From assembly GCA_036867785.1 (NCBI GenBank), contig CP145409.1, forward strand, positions 992,001 through 1,056,000: a stretch of DNA of 64,000 nucleotides. Direction: 5' to 3'. Positions within the stretch are counted from its first letter, which is position 1; every line of letters begins with the position of its first letter. This DNA is from Plasmodiophora brassicae. Taxonomy: Eukaryota; Endomyxa: Phytomyxea; Phytomyxea; Plasmodiophorida. Positions 55,089-64,000 of this stretch are shown here, piece by piece. The notes beneath the pieces are model-generated. The model saw only the letters and a program-made list of their open reading frames with translations. It had not been told where the DNA came from and made no database searches. A program made the translations under genes and the position numbers.

Positions 55089-56801
55089 ATGGGTCGGCGA
55101 CGAGTGCGGGTTGCCATGGCGGCCGGCGTTGTCGTCGCCGGCATGGGAGCCGGCATCGACCACTACGTGATGGCCGACGCCATGCAGCGCAGCGTGCGAG
55201 CCGCGTGGAACGGGGCGCTGGTCGCCGTCGACTACAAGGTGAATTTTCGGGCCGGCCGCGATGCGGATGCGCTAGAGCGCGTCCATGAGCGGTGCGCCAC
55301 CAGGATCCTGGAGACGTGTCGGAAGAACGGAGGCCTGTACATCAAATTCGGGCAGCAGATCGCATCGCTGCAAGTCCTGCCGCGCCCGTTCGCCCAGTTC
55401 CGCACGCTGTATGATAAGGCACCGCCTGTCCCGATCGAGCAAGTGCAACAGGTTATCACCCAGGAGCTTGGCGATGCACCCGAGAGGATTTTCAAGGAGT
55501 TCGACCCCGTTCCTTGCGCGTCCGCCTCGATTGCCCAGGTGCATCGCGCCACCTTGCATGACGGTACCGCTGCTATAGTTATAGTGTTGGAGGTTGATGG
55601 CTCAACGCTCTTTGGACAGGGAGACGGGTGGCGGTCAAAGTTCAGCGTCCGGCCATTTCCGCTCAGATCGGCTCTGACTTGTTTCTGCACCGCACGCTGC
55701 TGATGATCATGGAGAAGCTGTTTGACTTGCCGTTATCGTGGTCGGCGGATTACGTCGGTTCGCAGCTCCGCCTGGAGACTGATTTCGAGAATGAAGCCAG
55801 GAACTCCTACCGTTCCAGGAACGAGTTGTCCCCATCGCTAGCGAAACGTGTCCACATTCCTGCCGTCGTTGAGGAATGCTCAACGAAACGGGTGTTGACC
55901 TGCGAATGGATCGACGGGATACCGTTGACGGACCTGGACAGCCTCAAGGAAGAGAAGTACGACGTCAACGCTGTCATGTCTACGATTGTCGACTTGTTCT
56001 CCCACCAGATATTCATGACCGGGTTCACCCACTGCGACCCACATCCTGGCAACATCTTGATTCGGCGACGTGCCGACGGTGGACCCGAAGTCGTTCTCAT
56101 TGACCATGGTAATGCCGTGTAGGTTGACGAGTCAATCGGCAACGCGCTTACATGCGGTCGGCTCAGGTTTATACGTCGAAGAATCTCCCGAGTTCCGTCT
56201 GGATTACTGCCGCTTATGGCGGTCGCTATTTACCTACGATCTGCCGGTTGTTGAACGAATCGTGAAGAAGTGGGGCTTGGGCGATGCGCAGCTGTTCGCG
56301 TCGGCAACGTTGATGCGTCCATGGCGGCCAGCTTCGAACCACAGTGCGTCCGCGCCGACAAGTACGGCAGACCTCTACGAGATACAGATGGCGGCTAAAC
56401 AGGGCCTGAAGAATCATCTACAGCACACGACCGTCATGCCAAAGGAGCTCATCTTCATCGGTAGGAGCCTGAATCTCGTCCGCAGCAACAACAAGGCGCT
56501 GGGCAGCCCGGTCAACCGCATTGCTGTTATGGCCCAGCACGCCGTCGCGTCCTTGGGGAAGCACAGGGCGGCACAAACAAACACGATCAATGGCCTGATG
56601 CGTCGTGCTGTCGAGGTCTGCACGTTTCGTCTAAGTCTTGCCGTCCTGTCGGTGTCGTTCTGGTGGTCGCGGTTCAAGCAACACGTCACCGGCCTGTTTG
56701 GTGGTCGGTCGCGGGGCTTCGAGGACATCATGGACGACAACATGGTGTCGCTAGCGAACGATATGGGCTTCGTTGTCGACACATCGATGTTTGACGGCTG
56801 A
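55089..56801 (+). CDS. ABC1/ADCK (UbiB-family) atypical kinase, probably mitochondrial
   Basis: Three exons (55089-55563, 55620-56108, 56167-56801) give 532 residues. An N-terminal Arg-rich start and hydrophobic stretch (RRRVRVAMAAGVVVAGMG) fits a mitochondrial inner-membrane anchor. Family motifs: GGLYIKFGQQIASL (KxGQ), DPVPCASASIAQVHRATL (the Ala-rich loop, here CASAS), VAVKVQRP (Lys), FENEARN (Glu), THCDPHPGNILI (catalytic Asp) and VVLIDHG|LYVEES (metal Asp; the splice falls inside). The relatives are ADCK1/ADCK5-Mcp2/Cqd types rather than COQ8. A second membrane helix near the C-terminus (LAVLSVSFWWSRF) is likely. UbiB proteins act in coenzyme Q and lipid homeostasis. Confidence 0.9.
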
Positions 56802-57055
56802 TCCCCGACGGCGACGACGACAGCAGCTGTTTATTGGACCTGCGCCCCCACCATCACGATCAATGAACAGGAACGCGTGTCGTTGTTGTTGTCGTGCCCA
56901 GCGACCGCTCTGAAAATAGCCAGGCGCCATCCTATTTTCGAATCAGGCCTCAGTCGCGTGTGTCCTGCCTGTCCCGGTCGGGGCCTCTCTCGCCTGCTGT
57001 TGTCAGTCAACCAAACTGCTGTGATTCGGACACGTCGACATCCTCGATATACGAC

Positions 57056-57529
57056 ATGCCCGGCATGGACAAGAGCGTCCTGGACCAGATCTCCGGCGGC
57101 GACGACGTCGAGCTGAAGAAGGCGCAGCCGCTGCCGCGCGTCGACATTCAGAACGTGCTGGCGGTCGAGGCCGGCATCAAGAAGGGCGTCCAGCTGAAGC
57201 ACTGTGAGACGGACGACCGCGTCACGTTCAAGGACATCCTGTCGCTCGAGGCCGAGATCAAGAAGGGCGTCGACCTGTCGCCTGTCGAGGCCCCGCAGAA
57301 CGAGAGCACGCTCCTGCAGCAGTGCAAGCTCCAGGGCGAGGTCGTCAAGGGCAAGGCGCTGAACCATGTCGACGCGCCCGCCGAGGGCACCTTCTCCACG
57401 CTCTGCAAGGTCCAGTCGCAGATCAAGGCGGGCGCCCAGCTGAAGAGCGTCCAGGCGCCGCAGACATCCGAGTACCTCAAGCGCGCCCAGCTGCTGGCCT
57501 CGATCCCCAAGGCCAGCGACAACGAGTAA
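57056..57529 (+). CDS. WH2/thymosin-like actin-binding repeat protein
   Basis: A single frame of 157 residues with four repeats of about 37 residues: NVLAVEAGIKKGVQLKHCET; DILSLEAEIKKGVDLSPVEA; QCKLQGEVVKGKALNHVDAP; and VQSQIKAGAQLKSVQAP. The pattern L-x-x-V-x-x-x-I-K-x-G-x-x-L-K-x-V/H resembles WH2 and beta-thymosin/actobindin motifs, which hold monomeric actin. Codon use is markedly biased to GAG, AAG and CTG with few A/T third positions, as in a highly expressed gene. The open frame reaches back to 56894; 57056 is chosen because the conserved part starts there. Confidence 0.62.
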   Translation: MPGMDKSVLDQISGGDDVELKKAQPLPRVDIQNVLAVEAGIKKGVQLKHCETDDRVTFKDILSLEAEIKKGVDLSPVEAPQNESTLLQQCKLQGEVVKGKALNHVDAPAEGTFSTLCKVQSQIKAGAQLKSVQAPQTSEYLKRAQLLASIPKASDNE

Positions 57530-57664
57530 ACGATGCCCGCGTCGACTTCCGAAATACAATTTATACCCAGGTTTCGAGTTATGATCAAGTTATGTGCCGC
57601 GACATGGCCTGCGACGAATCCGGACGTGCACTTATGGTACAGGATCCGTTCGCCATGTGGCCGG

Positions 57665-58297
57665 CTACCGGACGAGGGTGCTCCCGTCGACGCGCATCAC
57701 CGACGTCGTCATGCTGTTGTCCTTGGAGACGAACCGCGGGCGCCGTTCATGGTCGACAACGTGGTTGTCGATGACGGTCACGTCGCTGTCCGTCTGTCTG
57801 TCCTCGTGGTCCTGATGGAAGCGCCCACGTGGGTCGCGATCATCGTCCGCAGCAGTCTGGTTCCCTGCAACGGGGGACCACTGTCCAGCGGCCCCCGATT
57901 GGCCATCGGCATCGCGCCCACGTGGACGATCGCCCTCGACGGCCGCGTTGTCACGCGTTCGATGTTGCTGGCCGTTGGCACCAGCGCTGTCGTCGACGTG
58001 CTGATCCGCTGCCACCGGGCCGTGATCGCGGTGACGCACGTGCTCGTCGGCACGTTCATGAACGGGATCGCGGTCGCTTCTTCGGGGCGACTGCCTCGAC
58101 GGGTCCATAACTGGCCCACTAGGTCGGGGCGTTATCGGGCCGATATCCGACTGACGACGCTCGACGGGTCGTTGCACAGCCGAGGCCTCGTCGCCCTTCC
58201 ACACGCCGTTACCGGATGCGTACGCCAGGTCGCAGGCGACCAGGACCGTTACGATGGTGGCTGCAATAACATGGCGAACGCGCGCTAGGCGAGCCAT
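57665..58297 (-). CDS. Secreted Asp/Arg-rich low-complexity protein
   Basis: A single frame of 210 residues. It starts with a typical signal peptide (MARLARVRHVIAATIVTVLV, cleavage near LAYASG). The rest is rich in Asp, Arg, His and Gln (for example RDPVHERADEHVRHRDHGPV) with no recognised domain. The opposite strand is also open over most of this GC-rich stretch (57533-58288), so the assignment rests on the signal peptide. No neighbour suggests a role. Confidence 0.42.
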   Translation of the reverse strand: MARLARVRHVIAATIVTVLVACDLAYASGNGVWKGDEASAVQRPVERRQSDIGPITPRPSGPVMDPSRQSPRRSDRDPVHERADEHVRHRDHGPVAADQHVDDSAGANGQQHRTRDNAAVEGDRPRGRDADGQSGAAGQWSPVAGNQTAADDDRDPRGRFHQDHEDRQTDSDVTVIDNHVVDHERRPRFVSKDNSMTTSVMRVDGSTLVR

Positions 58298-58624
58298 ACA
58301 CCGCCAGATGACAAATATCTCGAATAAGCACCCCGGCAGCTAACCGTCATGACGTCATGGTCGAACCACCTGGCCGTGACGTCACGACGGTCGTCCACAG
58401 ACGGACAATCGCCCTGGGACCACCTGCTTGCTCCCCGGGCGATCCAGCACTAACGCCCCCGGTTTGGCGCCGTAGGCACGTTGTTCCCAATGACGTTCGG
58501 GAGTCCTGAACCGGGACCCAGTGACCAGTATACGTGGCGGCCAGCCCAGCCAGTGTCAGGCAGGCAGGCACGCGCCAAGAGTCGTGGCAGCAGCAGGGTA
58601 GATATGGCGTCGTCCACCTAGGCG

Positions 58625-59566
58625 ATGGCGGTCTGCGGTCTGAACCTGCACTGGAACGTCGCCCTCCATCATGCAGCGCCCGGTTCGTCGAGTGACCGCG
58701 GGCGTCGGTCGAAACAACTCGCAGGTGCATCGGATCAGCCCGCGGCGTCGCCTGCACGTACCACGCGTGTACCAGTAAGAAGGCAGGGAGTGGCCCCGTC
58801 GCCGGACCGGGCCACCAGCCAGACGAACGCTCGACCATTCGCTAACAATAGCGCCGGTAGGTCCAACGACGTTGACGCCGATACGGGCGAGGCCATGAGC
58901 GCCGCCGTGCACGTCCTGGCCGGGTCGTTGCCCGACGACGTCCTGGTGCATATCTTGCGGTTCCTGACGCTGCGGCACCTGCTTCAGCTGTACGGCTGGT
59001 GGCCCGCCTTGATCGAGCGCCTGCCAGACGTCCGTCAGGCGATCCAGAACATGCTATCCAGCGAGAACCCGTTCGACGCCGTGCATCGGTCCCGGTTGGA
59101 CGACCGTGGCAAGCGGCGTGTGATCGCGCTTGCGTTGCGCGCCTACGATCCTGTCGCATTCGTGACCAGGTTCCAGATGACGCCGTTGCATTTCGCCGTC
59201 CACTCCGACTGGCGCCTGATGCTGGACGTCGTTCTGGATGATGATGATGATGATCACGACGCATCGCTGTCCAGGTTCGACATCAATGCGGGCGACGTGT
59301 CGGGGTCGACGGCGCTTCACCTGGCGGTGCTCAGGGACAGCATTGCCATGGCCGACGTCCTGATCCGACATGGGGCCAACGTGAACGCGGTCGATTGCAT
59401 GGGGCAGACCCCGTTGCACTTAGCCGCTATGCGGCGGTCGTCAGCAATGACGTCCACATTGCTGGGCGCTGGTGCCGACAAGCACGTCAAGAACATGCAG
59501 GGCCTATCGCCCAAGTACTATGCCAGGTGGAAGAGCCACTGCCCGCGACCCATGGCCCGGTCGTGA
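58625..59566 (+). CDS. F-box and ankyrin-repeat protein
   Basis: A single frame of 313 residues from 58625; a second ATG at 58895 sits just before the F-box and may be the real start. The F-box is SLPDDVLVHILRFLTLRHLL followed by QLYGWWPALIERL. After a spacer come about four ankyrin repeats: MTPLHFAVHSDWRLMLDVVL; an Asp run coded by a GAT repeat near 59239; GSTALHLAVLRDSIAMADVL with IRHGANVNAVD; and GQTPLHLAAMRRSSAMTSTL with LGAGADKHVKN. It is likely a substrate adaptor of an SCF (Skp1-cullin-F-box) ubiquitin ligase. The 58298-58624 gap upstream has nothing I recognise. Confidence 0.85.
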   Translation: MAVCGLNLHWNVALHHAAPGSSSDRGRRSKQLAGASDQPAASPARTTRVPVRRQGVAPSPDRATSQTNARPFANNSAGRSNDVDADTGEAMSAAVHVLAGSLPDDVLVHILRFLTLRHLLQLYGWWPALIERLPDVRQAIQNMLSSENPFDAVHRSRLDDRGKRRVIALALRAYDPVAFVTRFQMTPLHFAVHSDWRLMLDVVLDDDDDDHDASLSRFDINAGDVSGSTALHLAVLRDSIAMADVLIRHGANVNAVDCMGQTPLHLAAMRRSSAMTSTLLGAGADKHVKNMQGLSPKYYARWKSHCPRPMARS

Positions 59567-59638
59567 GTCGCCCGTCCCGAACTGGTCTGGTAATATAGAT
59601 AGTCGTTCGGTCTGATTGTCGAATATTATGTCGCCTGA

Positions 59639-62600
59639 TCATGAATTGAACGGGTCCGATTGTTGCAACAACTTCAGCCGGCGCACGATGTCGGTGAACG
59701 TCGGCCTCGCCTGAGGATCTGTCGTCCAGCAGTCTTCGATCAGCCTGGCGACGCCCGCTGGCACGTCGGGTGGCATGTCGGGTCGCAACCCTTTCGTCGA
59801 GACCGCGACGCTGACCTACAGATCCACAGGGTCAGCAATCGGCCGGCGCACCACCTACCGTACGGCCGGCACCTGAACGCCATTCATGCCCTCGAATGGG
59901 ACCTTGCGAGCAAACAGCTCCCAGACGATGATCCCGAAACTGTACACGTCGGCCTTCTCGGTGTACATCTCGTTGCTGATCACTGTGTGTGCGGGGATCA
60001 GACGCATTGCTGGGCGAAGGACTGCCTGGCGTTACCCTCCGGGGCCATCCATTGGAACGTGCCGCACTGCCCGGTCATGATGATCTGCTGGGCTTTCACC
60101 CGCGACAGACCGAAATCGGACACCTTGATGCCGTAGTGTTTGTCCAGCTGACAGAGTCGGTTGCCATTCAGAACAACAACAACGCCGTTGGCGCATTCCC
60201 GAGGGGACTTACGAGAAGGTTGGCGCTCTTGAGATCTCGGTGAATAATGCGGCTCTGATGCAGGAAGTTGACGCCCGTGGCCGTTTCCAGAGCGATCTTG
60301 ATTTGGAGTTTCGCGTTGAGCTTGACGACGGTGTTGTGCAGGAGATCGAACAAACTCATCTGGAGGAGCTCCGTCACGAGACACAAATCAGGTGGGCGCG
60401 TGCACGCCCCCATAAACATCACGACGTTAGGGTGGCGCAGGCTCCTGGGTTGTCCCTCGCGTAAGTGACATGATACGTCAAGAGACGGTGTCTCGACGTT
60501 ACCTGAGGATTGACACCTCTTTCCTGAATTCTTTCAGACTTGCCGCACCCTGCTTCTGGACAAGCAACTTCTTCACGGCAACCTCGGTTCCCCGCCATTC
60601 GCCTTTATAGACCTGAGGTGAAACGACGTTACAGAGCCCGCCACGTATGGAACAGCGGCACTCTACCTCGGCAAACCCTCCAACGCCGATGCGCTCGCGG
60701 AGAACGATCTCGTTGATGTCGATCTCGCCTCCATAATCCAGAGATCCCATATCGTCTTCTGCATCAGTGACGTCCTCGTCCGAAGACCGTTCACGGGAGC
60801 CTTTGACTGGGGACGTGCTCCGACTCGTAGGACTGCTGGCTTGGGCTTTCATGCTCTTCTCAATAATGACGAACGGGTTTTCCTGGTCCTCGTCCTTCAC
60901 CGTCAACGACAAAGGCAGTCTATAATTGACGGCGTCCTGCACATTTCCTCCCGAAGGCTGAACAACTAGCCGCTTGGCGGTGGTGTCTGCGGTCTTGTCG
61001 TCGAAAGGGGACGACTTGTTGGAGCGAGGAGACGGAACCTGTTGTGGGGATCGGGCGCGAGGCGTATGACCGTTGATGTCATTGTTTGAAAGTAACGGAG
61101 GCATCGGCGACACGACAATCTGCAAGAGTACGTAAACAAAAGATGCACAGTAGCGCGCGAAGGATGTACCGAAGGCCTGGCAATCGCGGCCGCACTGAAA
61201 CGCCCTGATGTTGACGTAACCGGGGTCCACTCAACTGCAACATCTGCGGGTTTCCAGTCGTGCTCTGTTTGGTCCCAGTCGAAGCCTGAAGGAGTCCTAG
61301 ACCTACAGAGGGCCACACTATTAACCGAGGTGTTTCTCGTGTTACATGCACAGTTTGGCTTACCTTGCACGCGATGATTTCGACCACGTCCGAGGCCTTC
61401 GAGACTGTGTTGGGGATGGCGGTGACGAATTGGTAATGCCGGCGGCCGTAGGGGATGAAGGCTGCTCATGAGCAGCTAGGAACACATTATTGTCGTCAAA
61501 AGCGAACAGATCCTGGAGATCCCCGAGCGATGTCTCATGTGGGCGTATGGCAGGAGCTGTCGATGCCTTCGAGCTATGACGAATCACACGACCGGCAGAT
61601 TTCTGAAACTCTTCGATGCGCGAAACGAACAGGGACCTCAGCAGCTCACAGTGCTCCAGGTTATGCGAAGCCATCCCAGGAATGTTCGACGGGACTGGGT
61701 ACACCGAAGAGTTCATCGTCGGCTCCGGTGGTTCGGCTGGAAGGGCAGGAAACCGTTGCAGGGTGGCGACAAGCGTCGATTTGGATGCTCTGGTAAGCAC
61801 CGACTGCAACCGGGAGAAAAACGACTGATACAAGCGCTTGGTTTCGCCCAGGTCGGTGTGATGCAAAACAGCGGTTTCAGCGACGATGCCGAACAGAAAC
61901 GTGACTGCAGAGAATATTGCAAATAGGTCGTCCAGCAACGGAACGAGAACGGTTTCTCGAAACAGTAAGTGCTGTTTCGATGGACCAACTCCGCTGGTTC
62001 CCTGTGACACACGTCAGCAATCACGGCGTTGCTCGTCGTAACGCAGCCCTACCATTGATAGAAAAGCGACCGAAACCATTTGGACCCCGAGCTCCAGCAT
62101 TCGCTGCATAACATCGATGCATCTCGCGAACCAGATGTCGGCGTGGAACGAGGCCAGCGCGTTCTCCTTCTGGGCTCGGGTTATGTAGGCTGACATGCTG
62201 AAATTGCTCTCGAAGACAAACGAATCGCGAATGAAGAGCAAGCGCTGTTCGAGTAGATGTGCATACGCGATCAGTGTCGCGGAGAGCCAAGGTTCCACTT
62301 CGTTCTGCTGCGACCGCCATCGTTCAGCGATTGTGAGTAGAAACGACCGGTGCTGCAGAGCCAACGAGGTGAGTCGTGGTGGCCCTTCTTGCAGGAGCTT
62401 GTGAACGAGCTGTAGCGATTTGTAGGCAACCACGCCATTGACGAACACTGGAGCGCGGAACAAGCATTCGAACATTCCTGGCAATATGAAGGCGTTCCCC
62501 GATTCTTGCTGCTCCCACGCCAAGATGACCATACGCCGAACGTACTTCGCTTTGGGAGGTACCATGTAAGGGCTGATGGCCTTCAGCGTCCAGGCGGTAA

Positions 62601-63742
62601 CATCGGCGGTGATCCTCGCCGTAGCAGCGCTCGGCGACGCGGCAGGTGAGGGCGGGCGGACCGGAGGAGGAGTCGCGCTCCGGTCAATCAGGTTGTGTCC
62701 CCATGTGTGTGCCAGAGCGGTGTCCGCCACCACGACGGGAGATGGGCCCACTGATTGCATAGAGGAATAATGATCATAGAGCTCAACGACCGTTCGATGA
62801 AGATTTCGGATATCAGGCCGATCGGACGGCGTAATCTGAAGCATGGAATCAAGAAGATCGATGACCGGTTTCTCGTAAGCAGGAGAGCGAGGGACGTCAT
62901 ACTGCCCGGCAACAATTGCCGGCTTGTCTTCAAAAGGGAACCTGCCGAAGAGCATAACATAAAGGACAACGCCAAGAGCCCAAATGTCGGCTTGCACGTC
63001 AACGATCCTGGTTTTTCGAATGGCGACGATTTCTGGAGACCGGTACGCCCGAGGCACGTCAATGAGCTGTTCAAACTTCCTCAGTTCGTCCTTTCCGCTG
63101 CATTTGATGGGCGACGAAGCGCTGTATCCCAGATCACCCAGCATCCACGATCCATCGGAATGCAGGAAGATGTTGTCGGTCCGCACACCCAGGTGCACAA
63201 CGGGCGGGTCGCATCCATGAAGGAAGTACAGCACACTGCACATATGACGCATAACACGCATAGCCTCAGGAACAGGCAGCGTCGCTCCCCGTTTCGCCAT
63301 ATGGTGTTTCAGAGACCCGCCAGCACAGTACTCCAGGATGAGAATGCTTTCGGAGTTGCCGTCCTTGTCAGCAAACCGCTTCAATCCGTAACACGTCAGC
63401 AAGTGCTTGTGCTTAGGAAGCTTTTGCTAAAAGACCAGTCGACGCGTTTAGCGACCCGATGGACATAACGCCAAGGAAACCTACATAGAGGTCGGCCTCC
63501 CACTTCGCTCGCGCGAACACGTCTGTTAGGCCCTTCTTGACGATTGTCCGTTTGACAACGAACGTCTGCCCATTGCTGTCTTTCGCCAGATACAAATGCC
63601 TATCTTTTCCTGAGCACAGCCACCGTCAACATATCACCTCAGACAACTGTCTGCAACGACTCGGACCCGATGATTTCAGTTGCACTTGGATGACCAGTTT
63701 GCGAGAACCGACTTCGACGACCTTGCCTTGCACGGCACCCAT
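59639..63742 (-). CDS. NAK pseudokinase - ANTH - TKL kinase fusion
   Basis: About twelve exons read as one transcript. Part 1 (63742 to about 62770) is a NAK/AAK1-type kinase fold: GAVQGKVVEVGSRKLVIQ, a degenerate Gly loop SSGKDRHLYLAKD, FVVKR, ILILEYCAGGSLKHHMAK, then VVHLGVRTDN where HRDLKxxN is expected (catalytic Asp is Gly), GDLGYS and RSPEIVAIRK with DIWALGVVLYVMLFGRFPFE. Part 2 (about 62640-61500) is an ANTH-like lipid-binding domain: PKAKYVRRMVILAWEQQESG, FVNGVVAYKSLQLVHKLLQE. After a Ser/Pro linker, part 3 (about 60740-59639) is an intact TKL kinase: LRERIGVGGFAEV, WRGTEVAVKKLL, RIIHRDLKSANLLV, VSDFGLSRV, GTFQWMAPE, EKADVYSFGIIVWELFARKV and RPTFTDIVRRLKLLQQ. Neighbouring exons keep phase at the junctions checked (for example at about 61350). 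Confidence 0.78.
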
Positions 63743-63869
63743 CGCCGCAACGCTAACCAGTGCCCTGTCAGATCCTCCTGGCCGCCATCGCCCGCTACGA
63801 CATCACGTTGCGGTGCGAAATTCGTTGTTCGCTGTCACCGCCATCCAAAATGAAGGCCACGGCGTAACG

Positions 63870-63990
63870 TCAACGTCGGGGAGGACACAGACCAGGCCGC
63901 GGTGTGGCGGAGCTGATCGGGAACGAGATCCCGGGGCAAAAAAAGGGTTACATCACCATGCGGTTCCCCGGTGGTCCCCCTCCCGAGTAC
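63870..63990 (+). other. Possible 3' end of an unrecognised gene
   Basis: A short open stretch reads VAELIGNEIPGQKKGYITMR then FPGGPPPEY and a TGA near 63990. It looks protein-like but too little is visible to name it. The rest of 63743-63869 shows nothing I can support. Confidence 0.2.
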
Positions 63991-64000
63991 TGAACAGGCC

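Noticed and set aside
57533-58288. Plus-strand frame of 251 residues opposite the secreted Asp/Arg-rich protein
   Set aside because: It has no recognisable domain or signal. The minus strand starts with a proper signal peptide. Both remain weak.
61440-61480. A 24-base intron in the NAK-ANTH-TKL gene
   Set aside because: The long frame runs through without it and joins the next exon in correct phase. The alternative peptide is a shadow.

Overview
The window is eukaryotic nuclear DNA from a GC-rich, gene-dense protist genome. Genes lie on both strands, often tens of bases apart, and most are cut by short GT-AG introns of about 47-90 bases. Where I followed the splices the frame closes exactly (CCT3, EFL1, CNOT4, ENY2, GID8, RPL18A, the RhoGEF, the double glycosyltransferase, the ABC1 kinase). 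An IFT139/TTC21B homologue implies a cilium or flagellum. A chitin-synthase-like membrane protein, a Skp1-type GlcNAc-transferase, TKL kinases and multidomain RhoGEFs suggest a flagellated unicellular relative of fungi, animals or amoebozoans. I cannot place it further from sequence alone.

Layout. 0-6.4 kb: a reverse-transcriptase-like scrap at the edge, then TMEM184, a POLD4-like polymerase delta subunit, GID8, CCT3 and UTP23. 6.6-9.9 kb: a repeat-rich island with 73-bp direct repeats, a perfect hairpin and a DDE DNA transposon of the D-x-C-G-G-Q-N-K-N type that ends in an inverted duplication. 10-20 kb: a GRAM/PH protein, a tandem DH-PH-zinc-finger RhoGEF, a SEC12/PREB-like Sar1 exchange factor with a long acidic tail, and CNOT4. 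20-28 kb: EFL1, a divergent chitin-synthase-like protein, a secreted Asn-rich repeat protein and a Skp1-type GlcNAc-transferase. 28-38 kb: ENY2, L-asparaginase, IFT139, CutC and a cupin-Nudix fusion. 38-43.5 kb: an omega-like GST, VPS52 with displaced fragments of itself around a foldback element, and ribosomal protein eL20. 43.6-52.8 kb: a small membrane protein, a PhoD-like phosphatase with a 160-bp tandem duplication at its end, a C2H2 zinc-finger protein, a P-loop ATPase of the AAA-ATPase-like family, aspartyl aminopeptidase, an ATG16-like coiled coil and a Nudix CoA-pyrophosphatase-like gene. 52.8-64 kb: a 45-bp minisatellite next to a GT8-GT32 fusion, an ABC1/ADCK kinase, a WH2/thymosin-like repeat protein, a secreted Asp/Arg-rich protein, an F-box/ankyrin protein and a very long NAK pseudokinase-ANTH-TKL kinase.

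Most genes are unlinked housekeeping functions (protein folding, ribosome maturation, mRNA turnover, vesicle traffic), with no operon logic. The unusual material is in protein architectures: the NAK(pseudo)-ANTH-TKL double kinase, the duplicated DH-PH-finger RhoGEF, the GT8-GT32 fusion, the cupin-Nudix fusion and the degenerate chitin-synthase-like protein. The repeat structures at 6.7-9.6, 41.8-42.3, 45.9-46.2 and 52.85-53.06 kb also stand out. Exon limits marked approximate were not fully resolved by eye.
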